Shown here one piece after another: positions 1 through 4,929 of a stretch of DNA of 5,143 nucleotides (the first letter of the stretch is position 1; every line of letters begins with the position of its first letter). Location of the stretch: assembly GCA_021827445.1 (NCBI GenBank), contig JAKAVW010000237.1:1-5143 (forward strand), given 5' to 3'. Below the pieces are notes generated by a model that was not told the DNA's origin, ran no database searches, and saw only the letters and a program-made list of their open reading frames with translations. This DNA comes from Pseudomonadota bacterium (GTDB lineage Bacteria; Pseudomonadota; Gammaproteobacteria; Acidithiobacillales; Acidithiobacillaceae). Both the position numbers and the translations under genes were made by a program.

Positions 1-398
1 ACCGGGGTGCGAGACTTCTGTGCGGAGGGGATGCACAAGGCCTGTGGTGCTCCCCGACCCTCCTCGCCGACCTCGATCCGCAGAGCCGTATATTCCACGA
101 AGAAAGCTTCAGCCCCTTGCTGCCCATACAGGGATTTCGCAGCGAAGCGGAAGCTACCGCCCGCGCCAATGATACCCCCTATGGCTTGGCCGCCTATCTC
201 TGGACTCGCGATCTCGGACGCGCATACCGCGTCGCGGAGGCGCTGCAATGCGGCATCGTTGGCGTCAATGACGGGTCTCCCGCCACCCCGCAGGCGCCCT
301 TCGGCGGCAGCAAGCTTTCCGGACTGGGCACCGAGGGCGGCAAATGGGGGTTGGAGGAGTTTTTACAGTTACGTTACGTCTCTTTCCAATTGCCATGA
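1..398 (+). CDS. Aldehyde dehydrogenase, succinate-semialdehyde type, C-terminal part (5' end outside window)
   Basis: The reading frame is open from base 3 to the TGA at 396-398 and gives the last 131 residues of an NAD(P)-dependent aldehyde dehydrogenase, roughly a quarter of the usual ~480-residue protein. Visible family motifs, numbered in this fragment, are the FHEESFSP segment (31-38, the usual EE-x-F-G-P), TPYGLAAYLWTRDLGRA (58-74), CGIVGVNDG (83-91) and PFGGSKLSGLGTEGG (99-113) followed by the C-terminal oligomerisation strand. The PFGG-x-K-x-SG-x-G-x-EGG pattern and the AEAL-x-CGIVGVN segment resemble GabD-like succinate-semialdehyde dehydrogenases, which oxidise the semialdehyde to succinate in the cytosol. 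The catalytic Cys and Glu lie upstream of the window, so substrate specificity cannot be judged. An in-frame ATG at 117 is internal and is not a start. The gene has no obvious link to the nif genes further right. Confidence 0.9.
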   Translation, partial: RGARLLCGGDAQGLWCSPTLLADLDPQSRIFHEESFSPLLPIQGFRSEAEATARANDTPYGLAAYLWTRDLGRAYRVAEALQCGIVGVNDGSPATPQAPFGGSKLSGLGTEGGKWGLEEFLQLRYVSFQLP

Positions 399-411
399 TA
401 ATCATCTATCC

Positions 412-429
412 CCTGCCCGCCCAGGCAGG
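412..429 (+). terminator. GC-rich hairpin after the aldehyde dehydrogenase gene
   Basis: CCTGCC (412-417) pairs perfectly with GGCAGG (424-429) across a 6-nt loop, 13 nt after the aldehyde dehydrogenase stop. The following bases are ATATAG rather than a T-run, so it is at best a weak or factor-assisted terminator. It could equally be a 5'-UTR element of the mop transcript, since only 41 nt separate it from the mop start. I could not pick out a convincing sigma-70 or sigma-54 promoter between 399 and 470; a GATAAT at 397-402 has no good partner hexamer. Confidence 0.4.
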
Positions 430-470
430 ATATAGTGTCAAATGTTTATCGGTTAATCAGAGGTGCGGTC

Positions 471-677
471 ATGGAAACCAGTCTGCGTAATCATTTGAAG
501 GGTAAAGTGGTTGAGATTATCAAGGGTGGAGCGGTTTCGGAAATCGAGGTAGAAACCTCCGCCGGTATAATCGCCTCCGTGATTACCACGCGAAGCGTGG
601 AACGACTCGGGCTCAAGGTGGGTGACGAGGTTTTCGCGGTAATCAAGGCCAGCGAAGTAGGTATCGAAAAACCCTGA
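471..677 (+). CDS. mop: Molbindin-type Mop protein (single TOBE domain, molybdate/tungstate binding)
   Basis: This 68-residue protein is a single Mop/TOBE domain. The pattern S-x-RN-x-LKGKV near residues 4-13, GAVSEIEVET (20-29), IIASVITT-x-SVERLGL (33-48) and the C-terminal GDEVFAVIKASEV (51-63) is the molbindin signature. Such proteins are cytosolic, assemble into hexamers in characterised cases, and bind oxyanions of molybdenum or tungsten at subunit interfaces to store or buffer the metal. The ATG at 471 is preferred over the in-frame GTG at 435 because an AGAGGTG ribosome binding site (about 460-466) sits just upstream, and because the family usually begins only a few residues before the RN-x-LKGKV motif. 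It lies 42 nt upstream of modD on the same strand and probably shares its transcript. The gene serves molybdenum homeostasis, which nitrogenase encoded nearby would require. Confidence 0.93.
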   Translation: METSLRNHLKGKVVEIIKGGAVSEIEVETSAGIIASVITTRSVERLGLKVGDEVFAVIKASEVGIEKP

Positions 678-700
678 ACGGTCTGCCATCGCGGACCGTT
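677..700 (+). promoter_or_regulatory. Intercistronic 10-bp hairpin between mop and modD
   Basis: Bases 677-686 (AACGGTCTGC) pair with 691-700 (GCGGACCGTT) around a CATC tetraloop; nine pairs are Watson-Crick and one is G-U. The stem begins on the last base of the mop stop codon and ends 19 nt before the modD ATG. No T-run follows (CACTATTAGG), so it is not a canonical intrinsic terminator. An RNA-stability or partial-attenuation role, raising mop over modD expression, is inferred from position only. Confidence 0.5.
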
Positions 701-719
701 CACTATTAGGGGCTATATC

Positions 720-1574
720 ATGTTTTTCTCTCCGCAGGAAATTGCCGCACTCATCCAGGAAGATCAGCCTTTTCTGGACCTCACCACCCGGATGCTGGGC
801 ATTGGTGACAAAGCCGCCATCATGCGTTTTCACTGCCGTCAGGATATTACTGTCGCCGGTACGGAACTCGCAGTGAAGATATTAGACGCCTGCGGCCTTA
901 CCGTGACCGGGAGCCGACCGTCCGGCATTTCGGCGACGTCAGGCTCTACCCTGCTGACTGCCGAGGGAACCGCCAGCGCCGCCCACTCCGCCTGGAAAGT
1001 GGCGCAAAACGTGTTGGAGTACGCGTGTGGCATCGCGACCTACTCCGCGCAATTGGTACAACAGGCGCGCCAGAGCAATCCCCGAATATCCGTGGTTGCG
1101 ACGCGTAAGAATATTCCTGGAATACGGCGCTTTGCCGTCATGGCTGCTCTCGCCGGGGGAGTCATGCCGCACCGGCTGGGCATCTCGGAAAGTGTTCTGG
1201 TATTTGACCAGCACCTGGCTTTTTTAGGTGGTTTATCGCCTTTCTTGCAACAGTTGGCGCAATACCGGAGACAGGTCCCCTCCAGCAAGATCGTGGTGGA
1301 AGTGCAAAAGACGGATCACACCCTGACGGACGCACTGGCACTGGCACAGGCCGGAGTCGCCGGGATTCAGTTTGATAAAATAGCGCCCGGACACCTGGCA
1401 GAAATCACTGCGAAGCTGCGCGTCGTGGCACCGGAGGTTACGTTGTTTGCGGCGGGCGGGATTACCCTTGCCAATATTCAGGCCTATGCGGCAACCGGTA
1501 TGGATACCCTCGTGACCAGCGCTGTCTATCACGCCGCACCGGCGGATATCGGTGTGGAGATTCGCCCCGTATAA
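720..1574 (+). CDS. modD: ModD, quinolinate phosphoribosyltransferase-like protein of molybdenum transport loci
   Basis: The 284-residue product has the two-domain architecture of type II (quinolinate) phosphoribosyltransferases: an N-terminal alpha/beta domain with FLDLTT (18-23), then a barrel-like domain with TRKNIPGIR (128-136), GGVMPHRLG (146-154), the acidic strand VVEVQKTD (192-199), IQFDK (216-220) and the phosphate-binding AAGGIT (244-249) ending in TSAVYHAAPADIGVEI. The RK-N-IPG-x-R and HRLGISESVL version of these motifs, together with the neighbouring mop gene, points to ModD rather than NadC. ModD is found in molybdate transport clusters, but to my knowledge its reaction is not settled; pyrophosphorylase is only an annotation by similarity. 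An AGGGG ribosome binding site (708-712) supports the ATG at 720. No modABC transporter genes are visible here. The gene runs towards the nif operon and ends 52 nt from it. Confidence 0.9.
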   Translation: MFFSPQEIAALIQEDQPFLDLTTRMLGIGDKAAIMRFHCRQDITVAGTELAVKILDACGLTVTGSRPSGISATSGSTLLTAEGTASAAHSAWKVAQNVLEYACGIATYSAQLVQQARQSNPRISVVATRKNIPGIRRFAVMAALAGGVMPHRLGISESVLVFDQHLAFLGGLSPFLQQLAQYRRQVPSSKIVVEVQKTDHTLTDALALAQAGVAGIQFDKIAPGHLAEITAKLRVVAPEVTLFAAGGITLANIQAYAATGMDTLVTSAVYHAAPADIGVEIRPV

Positions 1575-1582
1575 GACCGTGA

Positions 1583-1604
1583 CTCCTGCGCGTCAGGGGG
1601 TTTT
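1583..1604 (+). terminator. Probable weak intrinsic terminator of modD
   Basis: CTCCTG (1583-1588) pairs with CAGGGG (1594-1599), including one T-G pair, around a CGCGT loop, and is followed by GTTTT (1600-1604). It starts 9 nt after the modD stop. A second self-complementary element, GGGGTGCACCCC (1614-1625), follows before the convergent Rrf2 gene and could form a short 4-bp stem on either strand. The T-run is short, so termination efficiency is uncertain. Confidence 0.45.
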
Positions 1605-1625
1605 GATCAGCATGGGGTGCACCCC

Positions 1626-1639
1626 CTTATCCCGCCTTG
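1626..1639. repeat. 14-bp direct repeat, copy 1 (3' end of Rrf2 gene)
   Basis: CTTATCCCGCCTTG here is identical to 2091-2104. In both places it covers the same last codons (K-A-G-stop) of a minus-strand gene in the same frame. The shared end could come from a small duplication or recombination, or be coincidence. Confidence 0.5.
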
Positions 1640-2076
1640 CGCAGCAGCCGTAAATCATAGCGGCCATCGCGCACCGCCTCCGCCATATGGCCTATGGTTT
1701 GCTCGCTGAGCAATTCCAGTACCTTATTTTTTATGGGTGACCAGGCGTGATGAGCGGGGCATGCGGTCTCATCGGCGCACCTGGCGAGACCCAAAACGCA
1801 ACCATCGCCAAAAGGTTCCCCCTCAATACGCTTCACCATCTCCAGAAGTCCTGATTCCCGGATTCCCGGCGCCAGCAAAAAGCCACCGCCGCGCCCCTTG
1901 AACGACTGAAGTATGCCCTTCCCCGCCAATTCCTTGAGAATTTTCAAGAGGTAGGGAGAGGGCACCTCATAGAGGTAAGCGGCCACATCCTGACTGCGAA
2001 CACAGATATCTTCAGGCTGAGATGCCACGTACACTAAGGCCTGAAGCGCGTAGTCACAGGTTTTGCTCCACAACAT
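1627..2076 (-). CDS. Rrf2-family transcriptional regulator with IscR-like Fe-S ligand set
   Basis: This 149-residue protein has the Rrf2 layout: an N-terminal winged helix-turn-helix starting with TCDYALQALVYVA (6-18), a wing with FKGRGGGFLLA (59-69), a dimerisation helix (about 75-86, LLEMVKRIEG) and a Cys loop. The loop carries C93, C100 and C106 followed by H109. In E. coli IscR the [2Fe-2S] ligands are C92, C98, C104 and H107, so the last Cys-x2-His step is identical and one residue is added between the first two cysteines. NsrR-type proteins instead use three Cys and an Asp near the N-terminus, so an IscR-like cluster is the more likely reading. It is the last gene of the nif-side operon, 15 nt after the SIR2-like gene, with an AGGGGA ribosome binding site. 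It may sense Fe-S supply, oxygen or redox state; targets cannot be read from this window. Confidence 0.9.
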   Translation of the reverse strand: MLWSKTCDYALQALVYVASQPEDICVRSQDVAAYLYEVPSPYLLKILKELAGKGILQSFKGRGGGFLLAPGIRESGLLEMVKRIEGEPFGDGCVLGLARCADETACPAHHAWSPIKNKVLELLSEQTIGHMAEAVRDGRYDLRLLRKAG

Positions 2077-2090
2077 GGCCTTGTCCCCTG

Positions 2091-2104
2091 CTTATCCCGC
2101 CTTG
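2091..2104. repeat. 14-bp direct repeat, copy 2 (3' end of SIR2-like gene)
   Basis: This is the second copy of the 14-mer at 1626-1639. It forms the end of the SIR2-like gene and leads straight into the 15-nt spacer that carries the Rrf2 ribosome binding site. Confidence 0.5.
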
Positions 2105-2925
2105 GCTACGGCGGCCTCGCCTAACAAGACGCCAGAGGGCATCTGGAGCACCTGAATCCCCTGCTCGCGAACAAAACGCGCTTCGTTCCGGGTTAGCGGT
2201 GCCTCTATCAGCGCCCAATGACGATCCGATGAACGCTTCATGATCTGGCGGGCGAAATTGCGCTGCAACTGGTCATTGAAACGGCATCCGACAAAAAGAA
2301 AATGGCGCCCCGTGCGGATTTTCTGGACGATCTCCGGAATCGGCGTCTGAATGTCAATTTCCGTCAGCACTTCGACAAAATCCGTATCAGAAACGAGGTA
2401 ATTATTGGCCGGACTTTGTGAGCCCCAAGGCTCATACAGTATCGTGTCCCATTGGGCGGCCACTGCGGCTTCGACCGGCTGGCCCTCGGCATCCATATAT
2501 CCCGTCCAGTGGCCGAAATGCTCGGTCTGACTGAGCCCCTGGATACGTCCCCAGCGTGTACCCTGTTCGGCCAAGGCCTTGGCCATACCATTGTCGTACC
2601 AGAGGTGGACGATCAACGGGAGTTTTCGGGCAGCCAGTTCGCGCTGCAAAGGATGGAGCGGCGGATCCCCGGCAAAGGTCTTGTCCATCATGCCCACGAG
2701 GGTCTTGCGGTGCTTGAAGTTCTCGATATACTGCGCGGCCCCGGTGAGGTTGCGCCGGACCTTGTGAGGCACCGTCACCTGACTGCTGAGCACTTCCGCC
2801 AATGCCGGCAACCCGCTGGGCAGGGTGGCTCCGGCCTCCGGCAACAGGCCGGGACCGAGATACGGAATGATGCGCCCTTCCGCAAGGCCGCTGAAGATTT
2901 CCGAAAGATCCTTGTCCATAGTCAT
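2092..2925 (-). CDS. SIR2-like (divergent sirtuin-fold) protein of the nif operon
   Basis: The 277-residue product has the order of motifs of SIR2-like NAD-binding proteins. IIPYLGPGLL (19-28) sits where the glycine-rich GAG loop is expected. LIVHLWYDNGMAKAL (104-118) corresponds to the usual TTNYD strand. LYEPWGS (163-169), followed by NNYLVSDTDFVEVL (174-187), matches the K-L-H-G segment and the later acidic DY step. FLFVGCRFNDQL (209-220) matches the final FIGYS-x-x-D motif. The Asn of TNYD is replaced by W109 and the catalytic His of KLHG by W167, so deacylase activity looks doubtful, although NAD or a related ligand could still bind. An AAGGA ribosome binding site lies 3 nt from the ATG at 2925 and 9 nt from an ATG at 2919; the second may be the real start (275 residues). 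It begins 6 nt after the 74-residue gene. Its role in nitrogen fixation is unknown. Confidence 0.8.
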   Translation of the reverse strand: MTMDKDLSEIFSGLAEGRIIPYLGPGLLPEAGATLPSGLPALAEVLSSQVTVPHKVRRNLTGAAQYIENFKHRKTLVGMMDKTFAGDPPLHPLQRELAARKLPLIVHLWYDNGMAKALAEQGTRWGRIQGLSQTEHFGHWTGYMDAEGQPVEAAVAAQWDTILYEPWGSQSPANNYLVSDTDFVEVLTEIDIQTPIPEIVQKIRTGRHFLFVGCRFNDQLQRNFARQIMKRSSDRHWALIEAPLTRNEARFVREQGIQVLQMPSGVLLGEAAVAKAG

Positions 2926-2931
2926 GCTTCC

Positions 2932-3156
2932 TTATGTAGCGAGGGAAAGAACTGCAGCCTTGATCTGTTCGATGACCGCTGGTTCGAGGCGAAAAATACC
3001 CCTTCCCCCGGAGAGAGATTCATAACCATTGGCAGAGTGTCTGCTCAGCGCATTGAACCAGTCCTGAGGACTGGTCCCGCTGGGACACTCGCCAATTTCC
3101 CGCACACTGCCATCGTTGGCAAAACGTGCATGAATGATGACGAGCGACTGTTCCAT
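2932..3156 (-). CDS. Small nif-operon protein of unknown function (74 residues)
   Basis: I do not recognise a named family with certainty. The 74-residue protein opens with a beta-strand (SLVIIHARF, 4-12), followed by DGSVREIGECPSGTSPQDWF (15-34), a GGRGIFRL segment (50-57) and a C-terminal helix (about 59-72). It has one cysteine (C24), no signal peptide and no membrane segment, so it is probably cytosolic. The start at 3156 is chosen because the strong ribosome binding site AAGGAGGA (3168-3161) precedes it at 4 nt and overlaps the ferredoxin TAA stop; an upstream in-frame ATG at 3216 would run through the ferredoxin gene. The stop-SD overlap suggests translation coupled to the ferredoxin. 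The pairing with a nif ferredoxin suggests it helps that protein or nitrogenase, but this is inference. Confidence 0.85.
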   Translation of the reverse strand: MEQSLVIIHARFANDGSVREIGECPSGTSPQDWFNALSRHSANGYESLSGGRGIFRLEPAVIEQIKAAVLSLAT

Positions 3157-3166
3157 CACATCCTCC

Positions 3167-3472
3167 TTATAAGCCCGAAGAAAATCCCAAAAGCTCGATG
3201 ACGACATCTTCTTCACCGATCATGGCCTGACAGGCCAGACGGGATTTGCTGCCGACGCCAACGATGGTATCCAGTCGCTCATTTTCCAGTCGCTGGATTT
3301 TCGACACGCTTTTCCGCCCTTCCTGGACGAAAATATGGCAGCTATCGCATTCGCCTTTACCTTCGCACTTCAGGACCATGGATTCACCGGCAGCGATCAC
3401 TGCGGCGGCGAGACTGGCCCCCACGGGCATCTCGACGGTTTTACCACTGGGTTTAATGGTGATAATGGGCAT
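3167..3472 (-). CDS. [2Fe-2S] ferredoxin, adrenodoxin/Isc-like type, nif-associated
   Basis: This 101-residue protein has the cluster ligands C36, C42, C45 and C81, spaced C-x5-C-x2-C-x35-C, which is the adrenodoxin/Isc-Fdx pattern rather than the plant-type C-x4-C-x2-C. The last ligand sits in SRLACQ (78-82), a hallmark of that subgroup, and an acidic ERLDTIVG helix (65-73) precedes it. The protein is soluble and cytosolic and would carry single electrons. Nif-linked relatives include rhizobial FdxD and the Azotobacter Shethna FeSII protein, which protects nitrogenase from oxygen. It lacks the long insertion between the third and fourth Cys of FeSII as I recall it, so a protective function is not assured. 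AGGAG lies 8 nt before the ATG. A 41-nt AT-rich gap separates it from the DegT-like gene, and it overlaps the Shine-Dalgarno of the next gene. Confidence 0.92.
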   Translation of the reverse strand: MPIITIKPSGKTVEMPVGASLAAAVIAAGESMVLKCEGKGECDSCHIFVQEGRKSVSKIQRLENERLDTIVGVGSKSRLACQAMIGEEDVVIELLGFSSGL

Positions 3473-3513
3473 TCAATCTTCTCCTCTATTAAAATGAACA
3501 TAAAAACAACACA
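3473..3513 (-). promoter_or_regulatory. AT-rich leader in front of the ferredoxin gene
   Basis: This 41-nt gap is the longest spacer inside the nif-side operon and is strikingly AT-rich against GC-rich surroundings. On the minus strand it holds a T5 run and a TAATAG hexamer close to the ferredoxin ribosome binding site. An internal promoter or an mRNA cleavage site is possible, but no well-spaced -35/-10 pair and no -24/-12 sigma-54 motif is visible. Confidence 0.25.
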
Positions 3514-4656
3514 CTAATAAATGGCGGCACCAGCACCCACATTGACGGATGCATCCTTCAATGTTTCGATGATAAAGGCGATTTCCTCTTCTCCCAGACG
3601 CGGGTGAAAAGGCAGGATCAGGGTGCGGTCGGACACCCGCACGGCGGTCGGACAGTGACCGCCGCCCCGCTCGCGATAATAGGATTGTGTATGCATGGGC
3701 AGGCAGTAAGAGGCCGCCTCGATACCCTGGGCGCGGAGATCGGTGACGATGGCATCCCGACTGCTGCGGCTGAACCGGGTACCGAGGTGTACTTCGTACA
3801 CAAACCAGTGCACCGCGGTGGCATCCGGCCCATGGTAGGGATCCTTGATCCCTTCAAAGGACTTCATGTATTCAAAGTAAAGTGCTTCCACCTGCCGTCG
3901 ACGTTGCAAGATGCCGTCCAGACGGGCGAGCTGGACCAGCCCTATGGCGGCCTGAATATCGCTCATTTCTGCCTGCAGAGGTGGGCGGGTAGGCGCCACC
4001 ACCGAGCCCCGATCACTGATGCCCCGCGCACGATATTGACGCAGACGGCTGACGGTTTCAGTATCGTCCGTGACGATCATGGCACCTTCTCCACAAACCA
4101 GGGCAGAGGGCTGGGCAAAGGCAAAAATAGCGCTGTCTCCAAAGCTGCCGACCAGTTTGTCCTGATAACGGGAGCCGATGGCCTCCGTCGAATCTTCCAG
4201 CAGAATCAGGCCATTTTCGTTGGCCATCGTGCGCAGTTCCCGCCAAAAGGCGGGATGCCCCTTGGTATTGCCGGCGAGGATCGCCCCGGTTTTCTCCGTG
4301 ATCAGGGTCTCAGCCCCTTTGGGGGAGATCGTGCCGGAGTAGTAGTCGATATCCGCGAATACCGGTTGAACCCCGTACCACGCGAGGGCATGCCCGATCT
4401 GCCACCAGCTATAGGGCGAGAGAATGACTTCATCGCCCGCCTCGAGTTCGTAGGCGCGCAGACAGAGCATCAACGCCAGGGTCGGACTGGCGACGGCGAC
4501 GGCGTAGCGCCGCCCGTGATAGGCGGCAAACGCCGCTTCGAAGGCCTCCACTTGTTCCCCGGCGCTGATGCGGGTGGAACGCAATACCGCCTCTACGGCC
4601 TCCAGTTCGCTGGTGCTGATGTCGGGGTCCGAGAGCGGGATTTCCAGCGCAGTCAT
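3514..4656 (-). CDS. DegT/DnrJ/EryC1/StrS aminotransferase-family protein lacking the PLP lysine
   Basis: With the ATG at 4656 the protein has 380 residues, the normal family length. Fold motifs run in order: IPLSDPDIS (6-14), VASPTLAL (55-62, usually SGTAAL), AGDEVILSPYSWW (73-85), PVFADID (98-104), the pyridine-binding D155 in LLEDSTEAIG (152-161), LVGSFGD (168-174), CGEGAMIVTDD (188-198), MSDIQAAIGLVQLARLD (231-247) and LPMHTQSYY (319-327). In family members a Lys lies six residues before the CGEGA-like block and forms the Schiff base with PLP. Here that place reads FAFAQPSALVCGEG, putting S184 where Lys belongs, and there is no other Lys from 168 to 264. The start overlaps the preceding gene's stop as ATGA, with GGAG upstream, indicating translational coupling; a longer start at 4725 is less likely. 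Normal family members transaminate nucleotide-linked keto sugars. A standard aminotransferase reaction is doubtful here, and the role in nif is unknown. Confidence 0.9.
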   Translation of the reverse strand: MTALEIPLSDPDISTSELEAVEAVLRSTRISAGEQVEAFEAAFAAYHGRRYAVAVASPTLALMLCLRAYELEAGDEVILSPYSWWQIGHALAWYGVQPVFADIDYYSGTISPKGAETLITEKTGAILAGNTKGHPAFWRELRTMANENGLILLEDSTEAIGSRYQDKLVGSFGDSAIFAFAQPSALVCGEGAMIVTDDTETVSRLRQYRARGISDRGSVVAPTRPPLQAEMSDIQAAIGLVQLARLDGILQRRRQVEALYFEYMKSFEGIKDPYHGPDATAVHWFVYEVHLGTRFSRSSRDAIVTDLRAQGIEAASYCLPMHTQSYYRERGGGHCPTAVRVSDRTLILPFHPRLGEEEIAFIIETLKDASVNVGAGAAIY

Positions 4657-4925
4657 GTCGTACTCCGGTGCATGGCCAGCAGCAGGCCGGTTGCCGCCTG
4701 GGAGTCGGAGGTGATTTTCGGACAATGGTCGCGGGTATCCAACAAATGCAGGTCAAAATACTCACCGGTACGGAAAGGTTCGTCGCTGACATCGCCGGCG
4801 GGACATTGGGTAATGGGGAGTCCGGGGAAGCGGGTACGCAAAACAGGCAGGATACCCTCACCAGACCGGCAGGCATTTCGGCCCAGATCAAAAAGTACCG
4901 TGAGATCTTCGTCAGTGAGTTCCAT
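4653..4925 (-). CDS. Small nif-operon protein of unknown function (90 residues)
   Basis: The 90-residue product is acidic and starts with a predicted helix (MELTDEDLTVLFDLGRNA). It has three cysteines, C19, C41 and C68, the last two each followed by Pro (QCPAGD, HCPK), and histidines H60 and H67, which could serve as metal ligands. I recall small uncharacterised proteins of this kind next to nifT (possibly Pfam DUF6129), but cannot confirm the match. No signal peptide or transmembrane segment is visible. The start at 4925 lies 4 nt after the nifT stop. Its likely ribosome binding site, GGAGG, is inside the last codons of nifT about 9 nt upstream. The stop overlaps the start of the DegT-like gene as ATGA, so nifT, this gene and the DegT-like gene are probably translated in a coupled way. 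Confidence 0.85.
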   Translation of the reverse strand: MELTDEDLTVLFDLGRNACRSGEGILPVLRTRFPGLPITQCPAGDVSDEPFRTGEYFDLHLLDTRDHCPKITSDSQAATGLLLAMHRSTT

Positions 4926-4929
4926 CCTC

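Noticed and set aside
7..435. Open frame of 142 codons overlapping the aldehyde dehydrogenase end
   Set aside because: The protein is Pro/Arg/Ala-rich with no motif, while frame 3 gives a clear aldehyde dehydrogenase C-terminus.
425..455. Possible ModE operator upstream of mop (GGATATAG and TTTATCGG segments)
   Set aside because: The two halves are not an inverted repeat and do not match the ModE-type TATATA palindrome well enough.
1335..1400. TGGCAC and TGGCAG sequences in modD resembling sigma-54 -24 elements
   Set aside because: No GC doublet occurs at the required spacing for a -12 element, and they lie inside coding sequence.
3154..3161. Start-stop ATG-TGA overlapping the ATG of the 74-residue gene
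   Set aside because: It arises from the GGATGTGATG string where the Shine-Dalgarno meets the start; the first ATG is too close to the SD to be used, so no regulatory mini-ORF is claimed.
2452..3201. Long plus-strand open frame (249 codons) opposite the SIR2-like and 74-residue genes
   Set aside because: The minus strand carries recognisable SIR2-like motifs with good ribosome binding sites; the plus frame shows no family motif and is an antisense shadow of GC-rich coding DNA.
3157..3216. Upstream extension of the 74-residue protein to an ATG at 3216
   Set aside because: It would run inside the ferredoxin gene; the strong AAGGAGGA site clearly serves the ATG at 3156.
4657..4725. Upstream extension of the DegT-like protein to an ATG at 4725
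   Set aside because: It would overlap the 90-residue gene by about 70 nt and the extra residues have no family similarity; the ATG at 4656 has GGAG upstream and forms an ATGA coupling.
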